Source: Pontibacterium granulatum | GTDB lineage: Bacteria; Pseudomonadota; Gammaproteobacteria; Pseudomonadales; Balneatricaceae | Direction: 5' to 3' | Length of the DNA stretch: 47,133 bases | NCBI RefSeq assembly: GCF_029961155.1 | Contig: NZ_JASBRH010000032.1 | Coordinates: 1-47,133, forward strand | Shown here: piece after piece, positions 26,487 to 35,769 of the stretch | How the letters are laid out: every line of letters begins with the position of its first letter | Position numbering within the stretch: the first letter of the stretch is position 1 | Made by a program: the position numbers and the translations under genes | Notes under the pieces: model-generated | Databases searched by the model: none | What the model saw: the letters and a program-made list of their open reading frames with translations, nothing else | Told to the model about the DNA's origin: nothing

Positions 26487-26568
26487 ATATAAGGGTCCCG
26501 TCCTGAATAACCTTGACACTTTTCGAGCATCAAATCGGAAGGTGTTATGAAATCATTTTATGATCGCG

Positions 26569-27597
26569 TCACTGGTAAGCAAGGAGAGCCAACCCACCGA
26601 TATAACAAACCATCACTATAAAACTTTCTAAACCTATATTAGCGATTCCATGACGTTCACGATGAATTAACCCCATGAGCAACACCCCGGTCATCAGGAT
26701 TGTCATTGCCAGCCAAAACAATTCGTTACGCGTTATATCGCTGTAAATTGAACCCTGTCGGTAGCTAATATCAGAAACACTGATGAACAAGGTATCAAAG
26801 GTATTTCCACCAATAATATCGCCCACAGCAAGCGTTAAAGACCGCATCCTAACCGCAGTAACAGCAATCACCAGCTCAGGTAAAGATGTGGATACCGCAA
26901 CCAGCACGCCCCCGACAATACTTTCTGACAATCCAGTCGTTCCGGCAATTGCTATGCCAGCGTGTCCGAGTGCCCACCCTGATACTGCTACGATTGCAGA
27001 ATAAAGTAGGAACTTGATCCAAAGTACGCCCAGAAAACTATGTTTTCGCTTATTGGGGCGCTGATAACTTTCTACGCGCGTATCTCTGGTTCGCTTCGGG
27101 AACCACATCGGCATTTTGTGGGTTCGGGATAAAACATAAATGCCAAATATATAGGTTCCAACAATGGCGAACGAAGCGGGGTGTATCGCATATACAGCAA
27201 AATCAGGCATGGCGAATGCCGCGAGAGGTATTGAAAGCAACACGATAAGAAACGCTGCCATCATGAGGTTTTCAGCAGAGGCAGCTGCATGTTCGAGATT
27301 GGCCTTCCGATAGACCATATCTGCAACAACAAGAAAGAATGTCTGAGCCGCTATCCCCCCAAGAGCATTACTTACAGCAAGTTCAGCATGACCTTGAGAC
27401 GCGGCCGTCACCGAGGCGGTAATGCCCGATAGGGATGTCGATGCGCCGATAAAGACCGCCCCCATTAACGCCTCCCCCATACCTGTATCGGAGGCAAGTT
27501 GCCGAGCTACTTTGGTCATCTGAACACCGAAATATCCAATCACGCCCGCAGCAACGATGAAAATAGCGATCCCTAAAGTTAGCGATAAGTCATCCAT
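26569..27597 (-). CDS. CaCA family sodium/calcium exchanger-like protein
   Basis: This 342-residue membrane protein has two inverted alpha repeats: MGAVFIGASTSLSGITASVT ... SNALGG (near residues 46-80) and GGVLVAVSTSLPELVIAVTA ... GDIIGGNTFDT (near 227-270). These are the ion-binding helices of the Ca2+/cation antiporter superfamily. The first repeat has SLSG where most members have SLPE, losing the acidic residue, so ion choice may differ. A basic loop (about 165-190) separates the halves. It is monocistronic and convergent with the oxygenase gene; no functional link to its neighbours is apparent. Confidence 0.82.
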   Translation of the reverse strand: MDDLSLTLGIAIFIVAAGVIGYFGVQMTKVARQLASDTGMGEALMGAVFIGASTSLSGITASVTAASQGHAELAVSNALGGIAAQTFFLVVADMVYRKANLEHAAASAENLMMAAFLIVLLSIPLAAFAMPDFAVYAIHPASFAIVGTYIFGIYVLSRTHKMPMWFPKRTRDTRVESYQRPNKRKHSFLGVLWIKFLLYSAIVAVSGWALGHAGIAIAGTTGLSESIVGGVLVAVSTSLPELVIAVTAVRMRSLTLAVGDIIGGNTFDTLFISVSDISYRQGSIYSDITRNELFWLAMTILMTGVLLMGLIHRERHGIANIGLESFIVMVCYIGGLALLAYQ

Positions 27598-27924
27598 TTC
27601 ACTTTATACCAATGGCCATTGATCAAAATGGAGGGATATAAATCTTATACAGAGTAAAGGTTAGCATCGGCAATCAGATATAGGCACGGCACGCCACAAA
27701 ATACGTTGTCACATCAAAACCATGCGGCAGGAAAGAATAGCTGTATCACAGTATGAATTATGAACACGTGTACCGAGCTGGTATTCACCTGACAGTGATT
27801 AGGAAAGGATAGATAGGCCCAGGAATCCTGGGCCTTCAGAATAGATGAAGAACCCTACCAATATGGTTACCAATTACCCGCGTAACAATACGGGTTATTG
27901 AGTAAACTGGTGCGCGATTTCAGT
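27598..27924. other. 327-nt intergenic region with a hairpin
   Basis: No gene is recognised. AGGCCCAGGA (27815-27824) and TCCTGGGCCT (27826-27835) form a perfect 10-bp inverted repeat about 90 nt beyond the gbdR stop. It could end the gbdR transcript although no T run follows on the minus strand. The rest is the exchanger promoter region. Confidence 0.4.
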
Positions 27925-29052
27925 TCAGGACTTATCCTTTAAATTCACCGAACCAAAGGTCGATTCTTTCTTAGCTTCGCTAAATACCTCTGAAGAACGT
28001 GTGTCTTGCAAAGGCTGCACTTGCTTGCGTTTTGGCAGCGGAGGCTGTGTATCCAGCTCAGGCAGTGGTGCGCCTTTCTTCACAGCCGCGCGTTCTTCGC
28101 TTGGTGGAACCCCCATGTGCTCGCGGTAACACTTGCTGAAATGCGGTGTCGAGACGAAACCACAGGCGGCTGCGACTTCAACGATTGGCATCGTGTTCTG
28201 CATCAGCAACTGGCGTGCGCGTAACAGACGAAGTTTGAGGTAATACTTGGAAGGCGAGCAATCCAGGTATTTCTGGAAAAGACGCTCCAATTGGCGACGA
28301 GAAAGGCCCACATATTCGGCCAGCTCGTCCATCTCGATCGGCTCTTCGATGTTCGCTTCCATCAAGGCCACCACCTCTACCAGCTTCGGCTGCGAAGTGC
28401 CCAGTACGTGACGCAGCGGTACCTTCTGCTGGTCACTTTCGTCACGGATGCGATCACAGATAAACATCTCGGAAATCGCGGCAGACAGGCGGTAACCGTG
28501 TTCCTGCTTGATCAGCTTCAACATCATATCCAGCGGCACCGTGCCACCACTGGCGGTAAAGCGGTTACGGTCCAGACTGAACAGGCTGCTGGTAAAGCGT
28601 ACATGCGGAAAGGCTTCCTGCATGGCGGCCAGGTATTCCCAGTGCACGCTGCAGTCGTAGCCGTCTAACAGACCTGCGGTCGCCAGCGCATGGGCACCGG
28701 TGCAGATACCACCCAGGTTACACCCTTTGCGGTCCATCTCCTTTAACCAGTTCAGATGGGTCTTGTCGTAGGATTTAGCAACGTTCACGCCGCCGCACAC
28801 GATCACTGTATCCAGGCCAAGGTTATCCAAAGCACCGGCATCGGGTGTGATCTTGATGCCATCACTTGCGCTGACCGGCTCACCGTCCAGCGTTAAGGTA
28901 TGCCATTCATATAGCTGTTCACCACTTAACTGATTGGCCATTCGCAACGCCTCAACGGCTGAAGCAAGCGAGATCATGGTGAAGTTGTTGAGTAGGAGGA
29001 AACCGACTGAACGTACAGTGCGCACGTCAGAACCGGATGAAGGGTTTGCCAT
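27925..29052 (-). CDS. gbdR: GbdR, regulator of glycine betaine catabolism
   Basis: This GlxA-type activator is 375 residues from the ATG at 29052 (a GTG at 29064 is also possible). SVGFLLLNNFTMISLASAVE, ALRMANQLSGEQLYEWHTLT and LDGEPVSASDGIKITPDAGA match, from memory, Pseudomonas GbdR, which senses glycine betaine and dimethylglycine and activates gbcA, dgc and sox genes. The sensor elbow keeps GGICTGAHALA (Cys present). The AraC domain (MDELAEYVGLSRRQLERLFQ; AACGFVSTPHFSKCYREHMG) is followed by a non-conserved Lys/Pro-rich tail of about 50 residues. It is upstream of sdaA in the opposite reading sense of control: both are leftward and sdaA lies behind it. Two palindromes lie before its start. 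Confidence 0.88.
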   Translation of the reverse strand: MANPSSGSDVRTVRSVGFLLLNNFTMISLASAVEALRMANQLSGEQLYEWHTLTLDGEPVSASDGIKITPDAGALDNLGLDTVIVCGGVNVAKSYDKTHLNWLKEMDRKGCNLGGICTGAHALATAGLLDGYDCSVHWEYLAAMQEAFPHVRFTSSLFSLDRNRFTASGGTVPLDMMLKLIKQEHGYRLSAAISEMFICDRIRDESDQQKVPLRHVLGTSQPKLVEVVALMEANIEEPIEMDELAEYVGLSRRQLERLFQKYLDCSPSKYYLKLRLLRARQLLMQNTMPIVEVAAACGFVSTPHFSKCYREHMGVPPSEERAAVKKGAPLPELDTQPPLPKRKQVQPLQDTRSSEVFSEAKKESTFGSVNLKDKS

Positions 29053-29118
29053 ATTTAAGCCCACGTCGGCGCTGCCACCACCCAGGCAGACCGCTCTATT
29101 TTTTGTAATTATCCTTAT

Positions 29119-29165
29119 AGATCAGGATCCTTCCTGATCTAATGCGCCCTGTCGCATAATGCGAC
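29119..29165. promoter_or_regulatory. Two palindromes upstream of gbdR
   Basis: AGATCAGGA (29119-29127) and TCCTGATCT (29132-29140) form one dyad; GTCGCAT (29151-29157) and ATGCGAC (29159-29165) form another. Both are perfect and lie in the gbdR promoter region. They are candidate sites for autoregulation or catabolite control. Confidence 0.45.
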
Positions 29166-29193
29166 GGCTAAATAAATAATATGCGCAAATCAA

Positions 29194-29225
29194 AAAAGCC
29201 ACTACTTTTCACAGCAGTGGCTTTT
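29194..29225 (-). terminator. Terminator after sdaA
   Basis: AAAAGCCACT and AGTGGCTTTT form the stem and a T run follows on the minus strand. It ends the leftward sdaA transcript and separates it from gbdR. Confidence 0.8.
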
Positions 29226-29245
29226 GTTTTTGTTAAATCGCTCGT

Positions 29246-30625
29246 TTAACACTCAATGGCGTTTACTGCGAGACCTCCGCGAGAGGTCTCTTTGTATTTG
29301 TCCTGCATGTCCATACCGGTGTCGCGCATGGTTTTGATCACCTTATCCAACGAGATGAAGTGGTCACCGTCTCCACGCAGGGCCATCTGCGTCGCGTTGA
29401 TCGCTTTCATCGCTGCGATGGCGTTACGCTCGATGCATGGCACCTGTACCAGACCGCCCACCGGGTCACAGGTCAAACCCAGGTTATGCTCCAAGCCAAT
29501 CTCTGCTGCGTTTTCTACCTGCTGCGGCGTACCGCCCAGCACTTCACTCAGCCCTGCAGCCGCCATTGCACACGCAGAACCGACTTCGCCCTGGCACCCT
29601 ACTTCAGCACCCGAGATGGACGCGTTCTTCTTACACAGGGAACCGATTGCTGCGGCAGCCAACAGGAAATCCACTACACACGCTTCGGTTGGGTTTGGCG
29701 TGAACTCCATGTAGTACATCAGTACCGCAGGGATGATGCCCGCCGCACCGTTCGTTGGCGCCGTTACCATACGACCACCACCCGCATTCTCTTCGTTTAC
29801 GGCCAGCGCGTAAAGGTTAACCCAGTCCATCGCACCCAGCGTAGAGCTGATCACATTAGGCTTGGTGGAACGGATCAGGGATTTGTGCAGGCTCATCGCA
29901 CGTCGCTTAACGTGCAGGCCACCTGGCAGCGTACCCTCTTTGTGCAGACCGTTGGCGATACACTCTTTCATCGCCGCCCAGATATCCATCAGGCCGTCGC
30001 GTACGTCCTGCTCGCTGCGCCAAACCTTCTCGTTTTCCATCATCAGTTCGCTGATGCGCAGGTTGTTCTCCTGACACATTTTCAGCAGCTCGACTGCGTT
30101 GTTGAAGTCGTAAGGAACCTCTACCTGCGGCACAACGTGAGCGTCTGCCGTTGCTTCGCTCTCGTCGATAACAAAACCACCCCCGATGGAGTAATAGGTA
30201 TTTTCGTACAGCACCTCATCGTTCGCGCCAAATGCGATCAGACGCATGGCGTTCGGGTGATACGGCAGATTCTCCTCAAGCAGGTTCATATCCCGCTCCC
30301 AGATGAACTCGATGTCGTACGTGTTGAGGAACTTCAGGGTATTGGTTTCCTGCAACGTAGCGACTGCTGGCAGGATGATATCCGGATCGACGCTGTGCGG
30401 GCGTTCACCCATCAGACCAATCACCACAGAGTTATCGGTACCGTGACCAACACCGGTGGCGCTTAGAGAACCGAATAGATCGGACTGAATACGTTTCACC
30501 TCGGCGGCTTTGCCGAGGGTTTCAAGATGGGTGGCGAACTCTGCTGCCGCCAGCATTGGACCTACAGTATGAGAACTGGATGGGCCTACGCCTATTTTAA
30601 AAAGATCAAACACACTGATAGACAT
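29246..30625 (-). CDS. sdaA: L-serine dehydratase, iron-sulfur type (SdaA)
   Basis: This 459-residue single-chain enzyme (E. coli SdaA is 454) deaminates L-serine to pyruvate and ammonia. The N-terminus [20 protein letters not shown] is diagnostic. Cysteines for the 4Fe-4S cluster are seen in [20 protein letters not shown] and LTCDPVGG ... QVPCIERN. The start follows GGAGGCAGT. Lying next to gbdR fits its role at the end of the glycine betaine pathway: betaine to dimethylglycine, sarcosine, glycine, serine, then pyruvate. In pseudomonads sdaA-type genes are in the GbdR regulon. Confidence 0.95.
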   Translation of the reverse strand: MSISVFDLFKIGVGPSSSHTVGPMLAAAEFATHLETLGKAAEVKRIQSDLFGSLSATGVGHGTDNSVVIGLMGERPHSVDPDIILPAVATLQETNTLKFLNTYDIEFIWERDMNLLEENLPYHPNAMRLIAFGANDEVLYENTYYSIGGGFVIDESEATADAHVVPQVEVPYDFNNAVELLKMCQENNLRISELMMENEKVWRSEQDVRDGLMDIWAAMKECIANGLHKEGTLPGGLHVKRRAMSLHKSLIRSTKPNVISSTLGAMDWVNLYALAVNEENAGGGRMVTAPTNGAAGIIPAVLMYYMEFTPNPTEACVVDFLLAAAAIGSLCKKNASISGAEVGCQGEVGSACAMAAAGLSEVLGGTPQQVENAAEIGLEHNLGLTCDPVGGLVQVPCIERNAIAAMKAINATQMALRGDGDHFISLDKVIKTMRDTGMDMQDKYKETSRGGLAVNAIEC

Positions 30626-30968
30626 ACTGCCTCCGCGACTATATGTAGCGCTGATTATTATTGTGATTAAGGGAGGATTATGCGCTCACCAGAAAACGGA
30701 GGATGTCAGAATACGACCTGTTGTTTTCTTTAAGCGTTTTGTTGGATGAAAGGTTTTTGCGTGGCGCAAAACAGTATTTTCATACGGGTACTTGAAGGGA
30801 ATCCAGTCTCGCTCGCTGGCGGTGCCGAACACGTTAGGCATCGTTACGCCATAGCTAAGCGACGATTCTCGTGCTCTCAAAACAGAAAAAGCCGGCGCTG
30901 ACGCCGGCTCAAGGTTTCACTGGGAGGGACAGTTCCCGAAACCATTCCAGGATGGGGAGATCCCGAAA
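30626..30968. other. 343-nt intergenic region between sdaA and the RidA gene
   Basis: It holds the sdaA promoter and the terminator of the RidA-side operon (30885-30910). A 64-codon minus-strand frame at 30686-30880 has no ribosome site or family resemblance, so it is not called. Confidence 0.5.
30885..30910 (-). terminator. Terminator of the leftward ALDH-dipeptidase-BCCT-RidA operon
   Basis: AGCCGGCG (30890-30897) and CGCCGGCT (30902-30909) form a GC-rich stem with a CTGA loop; the minus strand continues with TTTTT. It marks the 3' end of the operon. Confidence 0.85.
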
Positions 30969-31361
30969 TCAGGCTTGTGGTACCGCTGCGTAAGCTACGA
31001 TCTCACACAACATCTCTTCACGTGCCAGACCAGCAACGATCATCGCTGCGCGGTTCGGGTACGGTGCTTCGAAGTATTCGGCGTATACCTTGTTGAATAC
31101 TGGCAACTGAGAGCGATCGGTTACATAGATCAGTACCTGAGTCACATCGTCCATGGTCAACTCTGCCGCTTCGATGGTGTGCTTAAAGTTTTCCATGGTC
31201 TGACGCGCCTGGGCTTCGATCCCCCCTTCAACGACATTGCCCTCTGCATCGATAGGGATCTGTGCGGTAGACAGCGTACCGTTGGCGATGATCGCCCACT
31301 CAAGAGGCGCTTTAGACGCGAACAGGTCAGTTTTAACGGGTGTTTTCATAAGTATTTTCAA
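30969..31361 (-). CDS. RidA/YjgF/Rid family protein (imine/enamine deaminase-like)
   Basis: This 130-residue Rid protein has GNVVEGGIEAQARQTMENFK, IEAAELTMDDVTQVLIYVTD and PYPNRAAMIVAGLAREEMLC. RidA enzymes hydrolyse reactive enamine/imine intermediates; the catalytic Arg normally sits in the R-A-x-x-x-V segment near residue 105, and NRAAMIV fits. The C-terminal EIVAYAAV matches the E-x-x-A ending. It is the last gene of a leftward catabolic operon, so it probably clears an imine formed in that pathway and is not the housekeeping copy. The ATG lacks a strong ribosome site (AAAATACTT upstream), so the start is less certain. Confidence 0.88.
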   Translation of the reverse strand: MKILMKTPVKTDLFASKAPLEWAIIANGTLSTAQIPIDAEGNVVEGGIEAQARQTMENFKHTIEAAELTMDDVTQVLIYVTDRSQLPVFNKVYAEYFEAPYPNRAAMIVAGLAREEMLCEIVAYAAVPQA

Positions 31362-31393
31362 CGTTTTACTAAAAGAACAAAAAGGAAGATCGC

Positions 31394-31432
31394 TGCCACA
31401 CAGTCCCGTCGGAGCACAATGTGTGGCAGCTT
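31394..31432 (-). promoter_or_regulatory. Intercistronic hairpin between BCCT and RidA genes
   Basis: GCTGCCACACA and TGTGTGGCAGC form a perfect 11-bp stem with a 17-nt loop. No immediate T run follows, so RNA processing or 3'-end protection of the BCCT message is more likely than full termination. Confidence 0.5.
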
Positions 31433-31454
31433 TTCAGAGAGTTTAGCGTGCGTC

Positions 31455-33026
31455 TTACAGACCCTGCTCGTCAGCCATCTTGTTCGCGATCTGCGGTGCG
31501 GTCCAAAGAGATGGCAACAGAACCAGGGATACCGGTACAGCAGTCACCACGATGAAGGACTGCAGTGCAGAGATACCACCGGAACCGATAGAGATCAGGA
31601 TTGCCGCCATCAGACCCATCATCACACCCCAGAAAACACGTACGCTGGTCTGTGGGTGGTCGGTACCGGTCATTACCATGGATACCGCGTAGGTCATGGA
31701 GTCACCGGTCGTTGCGACGAAGATTGTAGTCAGGATCAGGAACAGTACAGAGATCAGGAAGCCCATCGGCAACTGTTCTGTGATCGCCAGCAGCGCCGCC
31801 GGCAGGTTGAAGCCTGTGAACGGCTCGGAGATCACACCCGGGTTGCTCAGCTCGAAAGACAAACCTGCACCACCAACAATGGTGAACCAGAAGCAGGTGA
31901 TGATCGGCGCAACAACGGAGATCAGCAGTACCATTTCACGGATCGTGCGACCACGGGAGATACGTGCCACGAACATCGCCATCAGCGGACCGTAACCCAG
32001 GAACCAACCCCAGAAGAACACCGTCCACCAGTCCAGCCAACCTGGGTTAGCACGGAAGGTCGCCATCGGAATAAACTTATCCAGGTAAATACCGAAAGAG
32101 TGCAGGTAACCATCAATAATGAAGCTGGTTGGACCGAACACCAGGATGAACAGCATCAGCGCAACAGCCAGGAATACGTTTGCACGGCTCAGAATCTGGA
32201 TACCCCGGTTCACTCCACTGACTGCGGACACAGTGTACAGACCGATCAGACCAACCAGGATAAATACCTGTGTAGTGTAGGTATTTGGGATACCGAACAG
32301 CTTTTCCAGACCGAAGCTCACCTGCAGCCCCAGGAAGCCGATTGGACCTACGGTACCGGCAACCACAGCCAGTACGCAGCTGGAGTCAACGATCGCACCC
32401 AGCGGGCCCTTCATTACACGGTCGCCCAGTACCGGGTACAGCAACGTGCGCGGTTTCAGCGGCAGACCTTTTTCGTAGTGCAGGTACATGAATACGATAC
32501 CTGTCAGGCTACCCAGGATCGCCCACGCCAGGAAGCCCCAGTGCATAAAGCTCTGAGCGAGTGCGTTGTATGCGGCCTGTACGGTGCCGGTTTCTGCACC
32601 TTCACCGGCAAACAACGGTGGAGGAGAGGTAAAGTGTGCCATCGGCTCTGCCGCCGCCCAGAACACACCGCCACCCGCCAGCAGCGTACACATGATGATG
32701 GAGATCCATTGGAACGTGGAGATATCAGGCGTTTTCGTACCGCCCATAACCACGGCGCCGGTACGGCCAATCGTCAGGAACAGACCAATAACGAAGGTCA
32801 GCAGCAGCAACACCTGCCAGTAGGCGCCGAACATCTTCGTAGACATCCCGAATGCCGCGTTCACCCAGCCTGACACCAAATCGATGTCATACAATGCAAA
32901 CGCTGCGAACAGAGCGAGTACACCTCCGCTGATCAGGAACACGGGCATATCCACGCCTGACAGCATTGATTTATTTGGCATTTCCATCTCCGTTGTAGAA
33001 GTGGCTGCCTGAGTAGTTGTATTCAT
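31455..33026 (-). CDS. BCCT family betaine/choline/carnitine-type transporter
   Basis: This 523-residue carrier has about 12 membrane segments. The BCCT signature is recognisable but altered: WWTVFFWGWFLGYGPLMAMF followed by VARISRGRTIREMV; classical members have WTxFYWAWW. ATTGDSMTYAVSMVMTG matches the end of the BCCT core. Substitution of the second Trp pair and GYGP suggests a subgroup with a different ligand from BetT/CaiT. The start follows AGGAGACTATT. It lies in an operon with ALDH, a dipeptidase-like protein and RidA, so it probably imports the substrate of that pathway by Na+ or H+ coupling. Confidence 0.88.
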   Translation of the reverse strand: MNTTTQAATSTTEMEMPNKSMLSGVDMPVFLISGGVLALFAAFALYDIDLVSGWVNAAFGMSTKMFGAYWQVLLLLTFVIGLFLTIGRTGAVVMGGTKTPDISTFQWISIIMCTLLAGGGVFWAAAEPMAHFTSPPPLFAGEGAETGTVQAAYNALAQSFMHWGFLAWAILGSLTGIVFMYLHYEKGLPLKPRTLLYPVLGDRVMKGPLGAIVDSSCVLAVVAGTVGPIGFLGLQVSFGLEKLFGIPNTYTTQVFILVGLIGLYTVSAVSGVNRGIQILSRANVFLAVALMLFILVFGPTSFIIDGYLHSFGIYLDKFIPMATFRANPGWLDWWTVFFWGWFLGYGPLMAMFVARISRGRTIREMVLLISVVAPIITCFWFTIVGGAGLSFELSNPGVISEPFTGFNLPAALLAITEQLPMGFLISVLFLILTTIFVATTGDSMTYAVSMVMTGTDHPQTSVRVFWGVMMGLMAAILISIGSGGISALQSFIVVTAVPVSLVLLPSLWTAPQIANKMADEQGL

Positions 33027-33168
33027 AATAGTCTCCTGACGGGGCTCTTATATTTATGATTTCTCAGTCAGAGTGCTTTGGAACCTGTGCAGCAACCCGG
33101 TGCACCAGAGGCGCTGCATAGTTTCCAGTTTCGGTAAAACCGGTATTAAATGAGTACTTCAGGGTGAA

Positions 33169-34170
33169 TCAACGCTGTGGCCGCAACGCATCATCCAGGA
33201 AGCTCAGCCAGTTCAGGCCCATAATTTTTGCCACTTCCTCATCACTGAAGCCGCGAGCTTGCAAGCCTGCTGTGATGTTCGGAAAATCCCGGCTGTCACG
33301 GAACCATGACAGCGGGCGTGGCCAGTCCGCATTGGACTTGGAGCCTTCACCGTAATCTTTCTCTTTCGACCAGCGACCGTTGCGCATCCATTCAAGGACA
33401 GACAGCGGCTGATCCTGGCACAAGTCGGTACCGATACCGATGCGGTCTACGCCCATCAGGTCAGCCGTGCTGGCCACCATGTCGCAGAACTCTTCCAGGG
33501 TGCAGTCTGGCCCGTTCTTCAGGTGGAACGGATAGAGACTGAAGCCCAGCAAACCGCCAGATTCACCCAGTGCTTTCAGCACGGTATCGGACTTGTTACG
33601 CAGTGCCGGATGAAAGCTGGTTGGGTTGGCGTGGGAGATCACAATCGGACGTTCCGACAGCTCAATCGCATCCAGCGTGCTGCGTTCGCCGCTGTGACTC
33701 ATATCCACCACCATGCCAACGCGGTTCATCTCTTTGATGACCTGTTTACCGAAGCGGGTTACACCGCTGTCTTCGGCTTCGTAGCAACCACACGCCAGCA
33801 GGCTCTGGTTGTTGTAGGTTAGTTGCATGATCATCAGGTTCAGCTCGCGCATAACCTCAACCATGCCGATGTCATCTTCAATTGGAGAACAGTTCTGCGC
33901 ACCAAACATGATGCCAACCTTGCCCAGTTCTTTCGCACGGCGGATGTCGTCCGTGCTTTTTACCGGCATGATCAGATCAGGATTGTTCTCGAAGTGGCGG
34001 TTCCACTCGGAGATACGCAGCAGTGTCTCGCGAATCTGTTCGTGGTAAACGATGGTGACATGCACCATCGTTACGCCACCTTCGCGCAGCTGTTCGAAGA
34101 TCTGACGGTTCCAGTTGGAGTACTGGAGTCCGTCGACCACGATCAGCTCTTTATGCAGATTAGGTGTCAT
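33169..34170 (-). CDS. Membrane-dipeptidase (M19) family protein with incomplete metal site
   Basis: This 333-residue TIM-barrel protein is of the renal dipeptidase family. Conserved: His159 (VVDMSHSG), His180 (VISHANP) and Asp249 (IGIGTDL), equivalent to His198, His219 and Asp288 of human renal dipeptidase. Missing: the N-terminal His-x-Asp pair (VDGLQY where VDGHND is expected, residues 12-17) and the bridging Glu (FGAQN, Gln92). So only part of the di-zinc site remains. Pseudomonas PA5396, beside the dimethylglycine genes, has the same changes from memory. An amidohydrolase acting on a non-peptide is likely. The ATG at 34170 is preferred over 34191. It begins 13 nt after the ALDH gene. Confidence 0.85.
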   Translation of the reverse strand: MTPNLHKELIVVDGLQYSNWNRQIFEQLREGGVTMVHVTIVYHEQIRETLLRISEWNRHFENNPDLIMPVKSTDDIRRAKELGKVGIMFGAQNCSPIEDDIGMVEVMRELNLMIMQLTYNNQSLLACGCYEAEDSGVTRFGKQVIKEMNRVGMVVDMSHSGERSTLDAIELSERPIVISHANPTSFHPALRNKSDTVLKALGESGGLLGFSLYPFHLKNGPDCTLEEFCDMVASTADLMGVDRIGIGTDLCQDQPLSVLEWMRNGRWSKEKDYGEGSKSNADWPRPLSWFRDSRDFPNITAGLQARGFSDEEVAKIMGLNWLSFLDDALRPQR

Positions 34171-34183
34171 AGGCCTGCTCCGA

Positions 34184-35626
34184 TTAAGCACGCATGTAGG
34201 TAGTTTTAACTACGGTGTAGAACTCTTTCGCGTACGTACCCTGTTCGCGTGGACCGAAGCTGGAATCTTTACGACCGCCAAACGGTACGTGGTAGTCAGT
34301 ACCCGCCGTTGGCAGGTTCACCATCACACAACCGGTCTTGGCGTTACGTTTGAAGTCAGTTGCGTACTTCAGGGACTCAGTGCAGATACCGCCGGTCAGA
34401 CCGAAGTTGGTGTCGTTCAGAGTGGCCAGCGCTTCTGCGTAGTCCTTCACCTTGATGACACATGCGATTGGCGCGAATGCCTCTTCACGGTTGATGCGCA
34501 TGTCGTTGGTGGTTTCGGTGAACAGTGCAGGCTGCATGTAGTAACCTTCCGTCTCTTCTTTCAGGACGTCACCGCCGTATACCAGCTTGCCACCTTCAGA
34601 TTTAGCCAGCTCCAGGTATTCCAGGTTCTGTTCCATCTGACGCGCATCAGCAACCGCACCGATGTGAACACCCTCTTTCAGTGGGTGACCCACAACCAGT
34701 TTCTTCATGCGCTCAACAACCGCTTCTACAAAACGATCGTGGATGCCTTCAGTGACGATCAGACGGGAAGACGCAGTACATTTCTGGCCGGTACCACCGA
34801 ATGCACCGTTAACTGCACACTCAACCGCGTTATCCAGATCCGCATCGTCCAGCACAACCAGTGCGTTTTTAGAGCCCATTTCCAGCTGGCATTTAACCAG
34901 GTTCACAGCAGTAGCCGCAGCTACTTTGCGACCGGTTTCCAGAGAGCCGGTAAATGTCAGCGCGTTGATGTCGCGGGAGTTTATCAGCACATCACCCACT
35001 TGGGAGCCCGGGCCCATGACCAGGTTGAAAGTGCCCGCTGGCAGACCCTGACGGGAGATAATCTCAGTCAGTGCCCATGCGGATGCTGGAACCTGGTTTG
35101 CAGGTTTCCAAACAATTGCGTTACCGAAAGCCAGTGCCGGAGCGATTTTCCAAGCGCCCGTCGCAGTAGGGAAGTTCCATGGAGTGATGATGCCAACAAC
35201 ACCGACAGGCTCACGGCGCGTTTCAATCTCGACGCCTGGACGCACGGAATCAGCAGTTTCACCCATCTGACGCAGGACTTCTGCTGCGTAGTAGTGGAAG
35301 AACTGACCGGAACGGTAAGTCTCACCAACGCCTTCCGCCAGGGTTTTACCTTCTTCGCGGGCCAGAATCGCACCCAGCTCATCTTTGCGTGCGATCAGCT
35401 CATCACCGATTGCCATCAGTACGGAGTAGCGCTGCTCCAGACCGCTCTTCTGCCACTCTTCCTGACCTTTCTGTGCGGCAGCGATAGCAGCTTCGGTCTG
35501 CGCCTTATCAGCCTGCGCGTAGTGACCAATTACATCACTGGTGTCGGCCGGGCTGATGTTTGCCACGGTACCAGTACCTTCTACCCACTCACCGGCGATG
35601 TAGTTACGAAAAACTGAATCAGACAT
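34184..35626 (-). CDS. NAD(P)-dependent aldehyde dehydrogenase (semialdehyde type)
   Basis: This 480-residue ALDH has the catalytic Glu in LEMGSKNALVVLDDADLDNA (usual ELGGK), the nucleophilic Cys in GTGQKCTASSRLIV, the NAD fold segment ITPWNFPTATGAWKIAPALA, and the C-terminal FGGRKDSSFGPREQGTYAKE. The ending and the MGSKN variant are typical of the alpha-ketoglutarate-semialdehyde dehydrogenase branch, so a short carboxylated semialdehyde is the likely substrate. The ATG at 35626 has GAGGTAAAC upstream. It is the first gene of the leftward operon, divergent from a LysR gene across 143 nt with palindromic sites. Confidence 0.92.
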   Translation of the reverse strand: MSDSVFRNYIAGEWVEGTGTVANISPADTSDVIGHYAQADKAQTEAAIAAAQKGQEEWQKSGLEQRYSVLMAIGDELIARKDELGAILAREEGKTLAEGVGETYRSGQFFHYYAAEVLRQMGETADSVRPGVEIETRREPVGVVGIITPWNFPTATGAWKIAPALAFGNAIVWKPANQVPASAWALTEIISRQGLPAGTFNLVMGPGSQVGDVLINSRDINALTFTGSLETGRKVAAATAVNLVKCQLEMGSKNALVVLDDADLDNAVECAVNGAFGGTGQKCTASSRLIVTEGIHDRFVEAVVERMKKLVVGHPLKEGVHIGAVADARQMEQNLEYLELAKSEGGKLVYGGDVLKEETEGYYMQPALFTETTNDMRINREEAFAPIACVIKVKDYAEALATLNDTNFGLTGGICTESLKYATDFKRNAKTGCVMVNLPTAGTDYHVPFGGRKDSSFGPREQGTYAKEFYTVVKTTYMRA

Positions 35627-35699
35627 GTTTACCTCCACAAAGTTGATGGATTCATCTTATTGCCCATGATTTAATAATAAAAATTAATAAATAATATCC

Positions 35700-35755
35700 A
35701 GTGATAAGGTTCTTTTATCACTATGATTAAAGTGCCTGATATAGCGTTTGATAAG
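35700..35755. promoter_or_regulatory. LysR operator region between ALDH and LysR genes
   Basis: AGTGATAA (35700-35707) and TTATCACT (35715-35722) are perfect 8-bp arms with a 7-nt spacer; a further TGATAAG half-site lies at 35749-35755, 15 nt before the LysR start. The same half-site appears in a palindrome at 36935-36953. Confidence 0.65.
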
Positions 35756-35769
35756 AGAGAGATCACCCC

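Noticed and set aside
26488-26568. Possible IS leader and short frame MKSFYDRVTGKQGEP with ribosome site GGAAGGTG
   Set aside because: Looks like the 5' end of a lost transposase gene, but only about 24 codons remain and overlap the exchanger's 3' end; family could not be recognised.
30686-30880. 64-codon minus-strand frame between sdaA and RidA
   Set aside because: No ribosome site or motif, and its start side runs into the terminator region.
30975-32873. 632-codon plus-strand open frame across RidA and BCCT genes
   Set aside because: Antisense shadow, extremely Gln/His/Arg-rich with no known motif; the minus-strand BCCT and RidA proteins are clear.
34115-35617. 500-codon plus-strand frame opposite the ALDH gene
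   Set aside because: Antisense shadow of a clear aldehyde dehydrogenase with intact catalytic residues.
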